From Corynebacterium humireducens NBRC 106098 = DSM 45392 (GTDB lineage Bacteria; Actinomycetota; Actinomycetes; Mycobacteriales; Mycobacteriaceae), in the NCBI RefSeq assembly GCF_000819445.1, contig NZ_CP005286.1, forward strand, positions 992,001 through 1,056,000: DNA of 64,000 bases, written 5' to 3'. The translations under genes and the position numbers were made by a program. Of this stretch, positions 29,647-36,705 are shown piece by piece (the first letter of the stretch is position 1; every line of letters starts with the position of its first letter). The notes below the pieces were generated by a model. It saw only the letters and a program-made list of their open reading frames with translations, searched no databases and was not told where the DNA came from.

Positions 29647-31011
29647 ATGCCCGGGAACACCGTCAGCAGGGAGCGGTCCTGGCGGGCGCTGGCGGCGCTG
29701 TGCGTCGGCCTGTTCATGACGCTGCTCGACCAGTCGCTCGTCGCCGTGGCCCTCCCGCAGATCCGCCGCGACCTCGACGCCACCCTCAACCAGGTCGTCT
29801 GGGTCTCCGCCGTCTACCTGCTCACCTTCGCCGTCCCGCTGCTGGTCACCGGCCGTCTCGGGGACCGTTTCGGACAGCGCCGCGTGTACCTCACCGGCAT
29901 GGCGCTGTTCACGCTCGCGGCCCTCGCCTGCGCCTTCGCCCCGACGATCGAGTGGCTCATCGCCCTGCGCGCCGTGCAGGGACTGGGCGGGTCGCTCATC
30001 AACCCGCAGCCGCTGAGCATCATCAACCGGATCTTCCCGCGCGAGCGCCGCGGCACCGCGATGGGCGTGTGGTCCGCCGTCGCCGGCTCCACGGGGCTGT
30101 TCGGCCCGGTCATCGGCGGCCTGCTGGTGGGCACCGTCGGCTGGCGGGCGGTGTTCCTCTTCTATGTGCCGCTCGGTCTGGTGTCCCTGTTCATGGTCCA
30201 CCGTTTCGTCCCGCGCCTCCCGCAGGCGGTCGCGCGTATCGACGCCACCTCCGCCCTCGTCTCCCTCGTCGCCGTGCTCGGCGTGGTCTTCGCGCTGCAG
30301 CAGGGCCCGGAGTACGCGTGGGCACCGTGGATCTGGGGCGTGCTGCTCGTGGGGGCGGTCGCCTTCGCCGTGTTCGTGTGGCTGCAGCGCCGCACCGGGG
30401 AGGGGGCGCTCGTCCCGCCCGCCCTGTTCGCCCACCACAATTTCCGCCTGGGCATCGTCGCGGTGTCGACGCTCGGCTTCGCCGTCTACTCCGTGAACCT
30501 GCCGATCATGCTCTACCTCCAGCAGGGGGCCGGACTGTCCCCGCAGGCGGCCGGGTTCATGCTCGTGCCGATGGGCGTGCTCTCCGTGCTCCTGGCACCG
30601 ATGGCCGGCCGACTCACCGACCGGCTGCCGCCGGGGCTGATCTCCCGGGCGGGCTTCCTCGCGCTCATCTCCGGGATGGTCCTCTTCGCCGCGTTCATGC
30701 ACCTGGCGGCCCCGGTGCCGCTCTTCCTCCTGCCGATCGTCCTGCTCGGCGCGGCCAACGCGCTGGCGTGGTCCCCGAACTCGGCGATCACCATGCGCGA
30801 CCTGCCGGTCCGCCTCACCGGGGCGGGCTCGGGCGTGTACAACACCTCCCGCCAGGTGGGAGCGGTGCTCGGCGCCGCCGCGCTGGGGGCCGTGATGCAG
30901 ACGGGGGAGGGGACCGTCAGCCTCGGCGCCGCCATGGGCACGGCGATGCTCGTGCCGGTGGGGCTCCTCGCGGTGGGCCTGCTCGCGGTCTCCCGCTTCC
31001 GGGCGGACTAA
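29647..31011 (+). CDS. MFS exporter, EmrB/QacA (DHA2, 14-helix) family
   Basis: A 454-residue transporter beginning in the base after the stop of the preceding MFS gene. It has the DHA2 helix 1 motif LDQSLVAVALPQIRRDL (family LDxTIVNVALP), GRLGDRFGQRRVYL in loop 2-3 and WSAVAGSTGLFGPVIGGLL in helix 5. Fourteen hydrophobic segments are plausible. DHA2 members export drugs, dyes, bile salts or lipids; the substrate is unknown. Tandem DHA1 and DHA2 exporters could serve different steps or substrates. A 15-base inverted repeat lies downstream. Confidence 0.88.
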   Translation: MPGNTVSRERSWRALAALCVGLFMTLLDQSLVAVALPQIRRDLDATLNQVVWVSAVYLLTFAVPLLVTGRLGDRFGQRRVYLTGMALFTLAALACAFAPTIEWLIALRAVQGLGGSLINPQPLSIINRIFPRERRGTAMGVWSAVAGSTGLFGPVIGGLLVGTVGWRAVFLFYVPLGLVSLFMVHRFVPRLPQAVARIDATSALVSLVAVLGVVFALQQGPEYAWAPWIWGVLLVGAVAFAVFVWLQRRTGEGALVPPALFAHHNFRLGIVAVSTLGFAVYSVNLPIMLYLQQGAGLSPQAAGFMLVPMGVLSVLLAPMAGRLTDRLPPGLISRAGFLALISGMVLFAAFMHLAAPVPLFLLPIVLLGAANALAWSPNSAITMRDLPVRLTGAGSGVYNTSRQVGAVLGAAALGAVMQTGEGTVSLGAAMGTAMLVPVGLLAVGLLAVSRFRAD

Positions 31012-31093
31012 CCTCGACGGGCATGACCCCCGTCCTCATCGACTGTCTGGTCGAGGAGCGGGGGACGTCGTGAAGCATCTGCCGGCCCTCACG

Positions 31094-31158
31094 GTCGATC
31101 GCCGGTGAGCATCGCCCGATCCCGCCGCCCGGGAGCCCACTGTTCACCGGCGATCGAC
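31094..31158. repeat. 15-base perfect inverted repeat in intergenic region
   Basis: GTCGATCGCCGGTGA at 31094-31108 and its exact complement at 31144-31158, 35 bases apart, in the 192-base gap between the DHA2 exporter and a membrane protein gene. No T-run follows either arm. It could be a long-looped terminator or a two-site operator. Confidence 0.5.
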
Positions 31159-31191
31159 GCTGCCCGCCCGGTACGCGGACGTGACGTCCCT

Positions 31192-31197
31192 TAATCT
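31192..31197 (+). promoter_or_regulatory. -10 hexamer TAATCT, leaderless membrane protein start
   Basis: TAATCT ends six bases before the ATG at 31204, with no ribosome-binding site. Confidence 0.5.
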
Positions 31198-31203
31198 GGA
31201 CCA

Positions 31204-32220
31204 ATGACCCGGATCCACGGCCTCGACCTGGCCCGCGCGTGGGCGATCATCGGCATGATGTCCGCCCACATCGGCCCGTCGAGATTCCTCACCGACGGCT
31301 ACCCCTCCGTGCTGTTCGCGGTGCTCGCGGGCGTGTCGATGGGGATCATCTCCTCCCGCACCACCGCGCCTGCCGACGCCCGCTTCGCCCTGCTCACCCG
31401 CGCCGTCATCCTCGTCGGCCTCGGCGTGCTGCTGGATGCGCTGCAGCACGGGATCGCGGTCGTGCTCACGGCGATCGGGGTGTCCTACATCCTGCTCCTG
31501 CCGGTCCTCGGCTGGCGTGCCCGGTGGCAGGTGGTGCTCCTGGCGGGGCTGGTGGTCCTGGGGCCGCTGGTGCTGGCGGCGCAGTACTCGTTCCCGTTCG
31601 CCTGGGAGAGCGAGTTCTTCGACGACCTGGTCAACGGCCCGTACCCTGTCACCGCCTGGCTGGCGTACACGCTGCTCGGCCTGCTCATCCACCGGCTGGC
31701 GCTGCGCCGGGAGACGGTGCTGCTGTCGACCGGGCTGGCGGTGTTCGCGCTGGCGCAGATCACCCTCGAGCTGACCGACTTCCGCACGGTCCCCTACGAC
31801 GAGCTCAACCTCCTGGGGGAGTGGCTGCAGGGTGAGCCCCACTCCGGCGGGCTTCTCGACGTCCTCGGTTCCGCCGGCCTGGCCGCCGCCCTCATCGGCG
31901 CCTGCCTCCTGGCGTGCCGACTCGCGGCGCTCGTGTGGGTGACGTACCCCCTGCGGGCCTTCGGGGCGATGTCGCTGACGATCTACGTCACGCACGTCAT
32001 CATCACGACCATCGCCAACGGCACGTTCGTGGGGCTGGGCCCGGTCTATTCCCTCATGTCGCCGGAACAAGCCGACTCCCTGTGGCCGGAGCTCTTCCTC
32101 TGGCAGCTCCTGGGCTTCCTCGTGTTCGCCTCCCTGTGGCGGTGGCGGTTCCGCCGGGGGCCGGCGGAGTGGGCGGTGGGCAGCGTGGTCGCGGCCACCA
32201 CCTCACCGACTAAACGGTAA
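31204..32220 (+). CDS. Multi-spanning membrane protein, acyltransferase/DUF418-like
   Basis: A 338-residue protein with about ten membrane helices. The N-terminus (MTRIHGLDLARAWAIIGMMSAHIGP) matches the heparan-alpha-glucosaminide acetyltransferase/DUF1624 and DUF418 type, with a conserved GxDxxRAxAI start. The C-terminal part (YPLRAFGAMSLTIYVTHVIITTI) is typical of DUF418, a helix with a conserved His that may act in acyl transfer across the membrane. The substrate is unknown; envelope glycan or lipid decoration would fit. The stop is just upstream of a Fur-like box that belongs to the next gene. Confidence 0.7.
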   Translation: MTRIHGLDLARAWAIIGMMSAHIGPSRFLTDGYPSVLFAVLAGVSMGIISSRTTAPADARFALLTRAVILVGLGVLLDALQHGIAVVLTAIGVSYILLLPVLGWRARWQVVLLAGLVVLGPLVLAAQYSFPFAWESEFFDDLVNGPYPVTAWLAYTLLGLLIHRLALRRETVLLSTGLAVFALAQITLELTDFRTVPYDELNLLGEWLQGEPHSGGLLDVLGSAGLAAALIGACLLACRLAALVWVTYPLRAFGAMSLTIYVTHVIITTIANGTFVGLGPVYSLMSPEQADSLWPELFLWQLLGFLVFASLWRWRFRRGPAEWAVGSVVAATTSPTKR

Positions 32221-32229
32221 TGATTATCA
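32218..32229. promoter_or_regulatory. Fur/Zur-family-like box upstream of thioredoxin/TPR gene
   Basis: TAATGATTATCA contains TGAT-T-ATCA, a 4-1-4 inverted repeat like half of a Fur/Zur box. It ends two bases before the -10 hexamer, where binding would block RNA polymerase. The call rests on resemblance only. Confidence 0.35.
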
Positions 32230-32231
32230 AC

Positions 32232-32237
32232 TAGGAT
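32232..32237 (+). promoter_or_regulatory. -10 hexamer TAGGAT, leaderless start of thioredoxin/TPR gene
   Basis: TAGGAT ends seven bases before the ATG at 32245. Confidence 0.55.
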
Positions 32238-32244
32238 CGTTGTC

Positions 32245-33192
32245 ATGGTTGATCCCGCCCACGTCCATGACGGCTGCACCCCCGACCGGCACCGCGATGC
32301 CGTGGTCGCCGGTCTCGTAGCTCTGACCGCGACCACCACACCCACCACGCCCGCCGAACCACAGCAACAGGGCACCGTCCGCCCAGTCGTGTCCGTCACC
32401 GGCGTCAACCTCGCCGCCGAGGTCATCGAGCGTTCGCAGCAGGTGCCGGTGATCGTCCTCATCGGGGCACCCCTGCAGAGCGGGATGAAGGAACTGCGTT
32501 CCCGGTTGACCTCCCTCGCGGAAGGGGCCGGGCTGCGCTGGATCTTGGGGATCCTCGACCCGGACAAGGACCCGGGTGCCGCGGTGCAGTTCCGGCCGCG
32601 TCAGGTGCCCAGTGCCTTCGCCGTGGCCGGCGGCACCACCGTCGCGGTGTTCGAGCCCGGACTGCCCGGCCGTGACATCGCCGACTGGGTCGAGGAGGTG
32701 GTGCGCAGCACCGGCGGGCGGCTGCGCGGGCTGGACGAGGCGGGGGAGGCAGGGGAGGAGGACACCCACTCCGTGCCGGCGGCGTTCGGGCGCGAGGCGC
32801 AGCTGCGTCGCGCCGCCGAGGCCGTCGACAGCGGCGACTTCGCCGGGGCGGTGGCCGTGTACGGGGAGATGCTCGCCTCTGCGCCGGGGGATCCCGTCCT
32901 GCTGCGGGCCCGGGCGGCGGTGTCCGTCCTGGTGCGGGTCCAGCGCATGGACCGCACGCGGGACCCGGTCCAGGCGGCGGTGGAGGACCCCGGGGACGTC
33001 GATAAGGTGTTGGACGCCGCGGACGCGCTGGTCATGCTCGACCAGCCGGGGGAGGCGGTGGAACTGCTGGCCGCCCGGGTGGGGGAGCCGCGCGTCCGGG
33101 AGCGGGCGCTGGAGCTGCTGGCGCTCCTGGACCCCGCTGATCCGGTGGTGGCGGCCACCCGGCAGCGGGTGGCCAGCGCCCTCTACGCCTGA
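32245..33192 (+). CDS. Redox-inactive thioredoxin-fold / TPR co-chaperone (CnoX/YbbN-like)
   Basis: A 315-residue protein. Residues about 50-155 have a thioredoxin fold (VTGVNLAAEVIERSQQVPVIVLIGAPLQSGMKELRSRL, then VPSAFAVAGGTTVAVFEPGLP). The redox C-x-x-C is replaced by PLQS in GAPLQSG, so no disulfide chemistry is expected. Residues about 180-315 are TPR-like helices (AQLRRAAEAVDSGDFAGAVAVYGEML). E. coli YbbN/CnoX binds unfolding proteins and hands them to GroEL or DnaK. The N-terminus (MVDPAHVHDGCTPDRHRDA) is rich in His/Cys/Asp and could bind a metal. The leaderless ATG supports this start. It overlaps the convergent COG0523 GTPase gene by 10 bases. Confidence 0.78.
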   Translation: MVDPAHVHDGCTPDRHRDAVVAGLVALTATTTPTTPAEPQQQGTVRPVVSVTGVNLAAEVIERSQQVPVIVLIGAPLQSGMKELRSRLTSLAEGAGLRWILGILDPDKDPGAAVQFRPRQVPSAFAVAGGTTVAVFEPGLPGRDIADWVEEVVRSTGGRLRGLDEAGEAGEEDTHSVPAAFGREAQLRRAAEAVDSGDFAGAVAVYGEMLASAPGDPVLLRARAAVSVLVRVQRMDRTRDPVQAAVEDPGDVDKVLDAADALVMLDQPGEAVELLAARVGEPRVRERALELLALLDPADPVVAATRQRVASALYA

Positions 33193-34283
33193 GCCGCGAG
33201 GAGGGCGTCGGCCATCTCCTCCCGCGTGAGGGTGGCGCTCTCCAGGCGGCGCAGCACGTCGGCGCCGTCGAGGTCGATGCCGATGAGCACGATCTCGCTG
33301 CCCGGCGTGAGGTCCGTGCGTCCCCACAGGGCGGCGGGGCGGATGCTCAGGTCCGGGCCCGCCTGGTGCCAGACCTGGACTGTCTGGATGTTCTCCGCGA
33401 TCCAGCAGTAGCCCTTCGAGCGCACCAGACCGACGGTGGAACGCAGCACCTCCAGCAGGCGTTCCTGGCGGAAGGGGCGCTCGGAGCGGAAGGTGACGGA
33501 GCTGATGCCGTACTCCTCCGTCTCGGGGGTGTGCGGGTTCTCCAGCTCCTCGGTGTAGCCCTCGTAGGTGCGGGCGGTGTTCTCGTCGTAGAGGTGGGCG
33601 CCGAGGATCTCGTCGACGATGGGCCGACCCTCCGCCAGGCCGTTGACCAGCACGCCCACCCGGGCGCGCGGGTTCATCGCGGAGACCAGGGAGATGGTCT
33701 GCTCGAGGCGCTGCTTATCGACGAGATCCGCCTTCGTCACGTAGATCCGGTCGGCGAACTCGACCTGGTCGGTGAGCAGGTCCGCCACGGTGCGCTCGTC
33801 CTCCGGGGCGGCAGCGCGGTCCGCCTCCGCGAGGGTGGCGCGGCGGCGGATCTGATCGAGGAACTGGCGGGCGTCGACAAGCGTGACCATGGTGTCGATG
33901 GGCGCCTGGTCTGCCAGTCGCGTGCCGTCCTCCCACTCCCACTCGAAGGTCGCGGCGACCGGCATCGGCTCGGAGATGCCCGTCGACTCGATGAGGAGGT
34001 GGTCGAACCCGCCGGTCGTGGCGAGCGTGCTCACGGACTCGACGAGATCCTCACGCAGGGTGCAGCAGATGCAGCCGTTGGTCAGTTCGACGAAGCGGTC
34101 CTCGCCGCGCACGAGGTGGCCTTCGTCGGCGAGGAGGGCGGCGTCGATGTTGACCTCGGAGAAGTCGTTGACGATGACGGCGATCCTCTTGTCGCCGCGG
34201 TGGTTGAGGACCTGGTTGAGCAGGGTGGTCTTGCCGGATCCGAGGAATCCGGAGAGCACGGTGACGGGGGTGTGAGGGGACAA
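33183..34283 (-). CDS. COG0523 CobW-family metal-trafficking GTPase
   Basis: A 366-residue G3E GTPase. Walker A is GFLGSGKTTLL (near residue 12). The metal-binding C-x-C-C is in NGCICCTLREDL (about residues 70-74). Switch and base motifs are ESTGISEP and VTKADLVD (T-K-A-D for N-K-x-D). The C-terminal CobW_C domain begins near residue 255 (ISSVTFRSERPF). Such proteins deliver zinc or cobalt to client enzymes and are often induced by zinc shortage. The start is TTG 34283, supported by AGGAAGG at 34291-34297. A Zur-like box lies about 60 bases upstream. The 3' end overlaps the thioredoxin/TPR gene by 10 bases. Confidence 0.87.
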   Translation of the reverse strand: MSPHTPVTVLSGFLGSGKTTLLNQVLNHRGDKRIAVIVNDFSEVNIDAALLADEGHLVRGEDRFVELTNGCICCTLREDLVESVSTLATTGGFDHLLIESTGISEPMPVAATFEWEWEDGTRLADQAPIDTMVTLVDARQFLDQIRRRATLAEADRAAAPEDERTVADLLTDQVEFADRIYVTKADLVDKQRLEQTISLVSAMNPRARVGVLVNGLAEGRPIVDEILGAHLYDENTARTYEGYTEELENPHTPETEEYGISSVTFRSERPFRQERLLEVLRSTVGLVRSKGYCWIAENIQTVQVWHQAGPDLSIRPAALWGRTDLTPGSEIVLIGIDLDGADVLRRLESATLTREEMADALLAAQA

Positions 34284-34324
34284 GGGGGTGCCTTCCTGAT
34301 GGGCGTGGTGAGCGTGCCCGCGCA

Positions 34325-34357
34325 GTGTACCGCCATAGTGAAAAACATTTGCAATAA
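34325..34357 (-). promoter_or_regulatory. COG0523 promoter with Zur-like box
   Basis: On the minus strand TTGCAA then, 19 bases on, TACACT could be -35 and -10. The stretch TGAAAAACATTTGCA (plus strand 34339-34353) resembles the actinobacterial Zur box (TGAAAATGATTTTCA as I recall) with four mismatches. It overlaps the -35, as expected for repression by zinc-bound Zur. Confidence 0.45.
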
Positions 34358-34370
34358 GGGGGTTGGGTGG

Positions 34371-34720
34371 TGAGGCGGCGGACGCCGAAAAGCCTCTTCA
34401 GGGCCCTAATAACTGCCTACACATGCATAAGCCCGCACTTTGTGATAACCTAATACCTCGGGTGTGGCCCAGTTCAGAGTTTTCCATTATGAACGGCGGC
34501 TGCTGCAGACCCGCGACCACGGCAGGCCGGACAGGCCACGGACGGTCCCGGGCGCGGTGGCCCCCTCTGACGCTCCCCGGCCGGCGCAGCCTCCATCGTG
34601 CCGCTGAATGGCCACCGACAGAACGCAGTGACAACACGCGTGTCGCGCGGCGCGGCCCCCACCGGGCCCTGCCCCTGCACGTGACGGACCAAGGCCCTCG
34701 CAGGGGCCGGAAAGGCATGC
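34371..34720 (+). promoter_or_regulatory. Upstream/leader region of trimethylamine monooxygenase gene
   Basis: A 350-base gap. Its AT-richer part (34400-34490) has promoter-like TGATAACCTAATAC and CCATTATGAAC stretches. A GC-rich part follows, with an 8-base hairpin (GCCCCTGC at 34671-34678 and complement at 34700-34707) that ends one base before the GGAAAGG ribosome-binding site. This arrangement could control translation. An open frame through the region (34363-34728) looks non-coding. No known riboswitch class is recognised. Confidence 0.4.
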
Positions 34721-36121
34721 TTGACTAAGCAGCGCGTTGCAATCATCGGAGCCGGCCCGAGCGGAATCGCCCAGCTCAGGGCCTTCGAGTCCGCCAAGGA
34801 GAAGGGTGCGGAGATCCCGGAGCTGGTCTGCTTCGAGAAGCAGGACGACTGGGGTGGCCAGTGGAACTACAGCTGGCGCACCGGCACCGACAAGTACGGC
34901 GAGCCGGTCCACTCCAGCATGTACCGCAACCTGTGGTCGAACGGCCCGAAGGAGGTCCTCGAGTTTGCGGACTACACCTTCGACGAGCACTTCGGCAAGC
35001 CCATCTCCTCGTACCCGCCCCGTGAGGTGCTGTGGGACTACATCGATGGCCGCGTGAAGCAGTCCGACGTGAAGAAGCTCGTGCGCTTCGCCACCGTCGT
35101 GCGCTGGGTCGAGTTCAACGACGACACCGAGATGTTCTCCGTCACCGTCGAGGACCTGAAGACCGGCGAGACCGAGACCAGCGAGTTCGACTACGTGGTC
35201 GTCGGCTCCGGCCACTTCTCCTTCCCGAACTACCCGGACTTCGACGGCATCGAGACCTTCCCGGGCTTCGTCGTCCACGCCCACGACTTCCGTGGCGCCG
35301 AGAGCTTCGCCAACCAGGACGTCCTCATGATCGGCGCGAGCTACTCCGCCGAGGACATCGGCTCCCAGGCCTACAAGATGGGCGCCCGCTCCGTCACCAT
35401 GAGCTACCGCACCGAGCCCATGGGCTACGACTGGCCCGAGGGCATGGAGGAGCAGCCCGGCATCAAGTACATCGACGGCAACACCGTCCACTTCGTCAAC
35501 GGCGAGTCGAAGAACTTCCACGCCATCGTCCTGTGCACCGGCTACCTGCACCACTACCCGTTCCTGCCCTCCGAGCTGGCGCTGCACTCCCCGAACAACC
35601 TCTACCCGGAGCACCTCTACCAGGGAGTCGTCTCCGAGGTGAACAACCGCATGTTCTGGCTCGGCGCCCAGGACCAGTGGCTCACCTTCAACATGTTCGA
35701 CGCCCAGGCCTGGTACGTCCGCGACGTCATCCTCGGCCGCATCGCACTGCCCTCCCTTGAGGAGCAGCGCGCGCACATGGCCACCTGGCGCCAGCGTTTC
35801 GACGCCATGGAGACCGCCGACGACCAGATCGACTTCCAGACCGACTACGTCCGCGACCTCATCTCCCAGACCGACTACCCCATGTTCGACCTCCACGAGG
35901 TCGCCCGCATCCTCAAGTCCTGGGTCCAGGACAAGAAGGACGACATCATGGGCTACCGCAACGCCACCTACCGTTCCGTCATGACCGGAACCATGGCCGC
36001 CCGACACCACACCGAGTGGGTCAACGAGCTCGACTCCTCCCTCGAGCGCTACCTCAACGAGCCCGAGGCAGACGAGGTCCGCGACATCTGGGAGGGCCGC
36101 GAGGCCGTCCAGCGCCGCTAA
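34721..36121 (+). CDS. tmm: Trimethylamine monooxygenase (bacterial flavin-containing monooxygenase)
   Basis: A 466-residue FMO. It has the FAD site GAGPSG near residue 10, then ELVCFEKQDDWGGQWNY, the FMO signature F-x-G-x3-H-x3-[FY] as FPGFVVHAHDF, and the NADPH site GASYSAEDIG. Stretches such as GEPVHSSMYRNLWSNGPKE, LEFADYTFDEHFGKPI and FNMFDAQAWYVRDVI match from memory the Methylophaga enzyme, which oxidises trimethylamine to its N-oxide with NADPH and O2. TTG 34721 is chosen for its GGAAAGG site and because it gives the family N-terminus. Codon use is very strict, suggesting strong expression. No tdm or dimethylamine genes are adjacent. Confidence 0.88.
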   Translation: MTKQRVAIIGAGPSGIAQLRAFESAKEKGAEIPELVCFEKQDDWGGQWNYSWRTGTDKYGEPVHSSMYRNLWSNGPKEVLEFADYTFDEHFGKPISSYPPREVLWDYIDGRVKQSDVKKLVRFATVVRWVEFNDDTEMFSVTVEDLKTGETETSEFDYVVVGSGHFSFPNYPDFDGIETFPGFVVHAHDFRGAESFANQDVLMIGASYSAEDIGSQAYKMGARSVTMSYRTEPMGYDWPEGMEEQPGIKYIDGNTVHFVNGESKNFHAIVLCTGYLHHYPFLPSELALHSPNNLYPEHLYQGVVSEVNNRMFWLGAQDQWLTFNMFDAQAWYVRDVILGRIALPSLEEQRAHMATWRQRFDAMETADDQIDFQTDYVRDLISQTDYPMFDLHEVARILKSWVQDKKDDIMGYRNATYRSVMTGTMAARHHTEWVNELDSSLERYLNEPEADEVRDIWEGREAVQRR

Positions 36122-36131
36122 GGTGCTTGTC

Positions 36132-36153
36132 GACGCCGCGGTGATGCGGCGTC
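36132..36153 (+). terminator. Hairpin after tmm
   Basis: Perfect 8-base arms GACGCCGC / GCGGCGTC (36132-36139, 36146-36153) with a 6-base loop, then CCCTTGG. It lies 10 bases after the tmm stop. The T-run is poor. Confidence 0.55.
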
Positions 36154-36163
36154 CCTTGGCCGC

Positions 36164-36189
36164 CCGCCGCCGGCGTAGACCGGCGGCGG
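36164..36189. repeat. Second hairpin at the left island boundary
   Basis: Perfect 10-base inverted repeat CCGCCGCCGG (36164-36173) / complement (36180-36189), loop of 6 bases. It ends 15 bases before the vsr ATG, so it may be a terminator for tmm or may shape the vsr leader. Confidence 0.5.
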
Positions 36190-36204
36190 TGGCACAATGG
36201 AACC

Positions 36205-36654
36205 ATGAACGATCCCTCCCCTGAGCCGACGGTGGGGGAGCGCCCGAAGCCGCTCAATCTCCTTGTCCGCGACCAGATGCGGAGGATGCCGCGGGCGGGG
36301 TCGGCCATCGAGAGGGCGGTACGGTCCGAGCTGCACCGCCGCGGCCTGCGATTCAGGGTCAACTACCGCGGCCTCCCGGGCACCCCTGACATCGCCTTCA
36401 CCCGTGCCCGGATCGCGGTTTTCATCGACGGGTGCTTCTGGCACGCCTGTCCGGTCCACGGGACATGGCCGGTTAACAACAGGGACTGGTGGCGGGCTAA
36501 GCTGCTCAGGAATCAGCAACGTGATCGTGAGAAGGACGCCGCCCTCGAGGAGATGGGATGGCTACCGCTCCACTACTGGGAGCACGACGATCCGGAGGAG
36601 ATTGCCGACGAGATCGAGTGGGTGTGGCGAGACCTCACCCGCAGAAGTCGATAG
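36205..36654 (+). CDS. vsr: Very short patch repair endonuclease (Vsr)
   Basis: A 149-residue Vsr-family nickase. The core is LPGTPDIAFTRARIAVFIDGCFWHACPVHGTWP, with the catalytic Asp in PDIAF and the GCFWH metal/structural motif. WW-x2-K-x2-N-x2-RD follows, then a C-terminal W-E-H/D segment. Vsr cuts next to T in T:G mismatches made when 5-methylcytosine deaminates, and it normally accompanies a 5mC methyltransferase gene; one starts about 50 bases downstream. No ribosome-binding site is visible. GC content and codon choice change at this gene compared with tmm, marking the start of the accessory island. Confidence 0.9.
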   Translation: MNDPSPEPTVGERPKPLNLLVRDQMRRMPRAGSAIERAVRSELHRRGLRFRVNYRGLPGTPDIAFTRARIAVFIDGCFWHACPVHGTWPVNNRDWWRAKLLRNQQRDREKDAALEEMGWLPLHYWEHDDPEEIADEIEWVWRDLTRRSR

Positions 36655-36705
36655 TGTGTTCTAGTGGAAGGCGGTTGTATCGGCCAGGGCCGGTACGTTG
36701 TGCAG

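Noticed and set aside
34671..34707. Riboswitch in the tmm leader
   Set aside because: There is a hairpin near the ribosome-binding site, but I recognise no conserved core of a known riboswitch class, so only a structured leader is reported.
34363..34728. 121-codon frame in the tmm upstream region
   Set aside because: Pro/Arg/His-rich, no ribosome-binding site, no family, and it would overlap the tmm start. It is better read as leader sequence.
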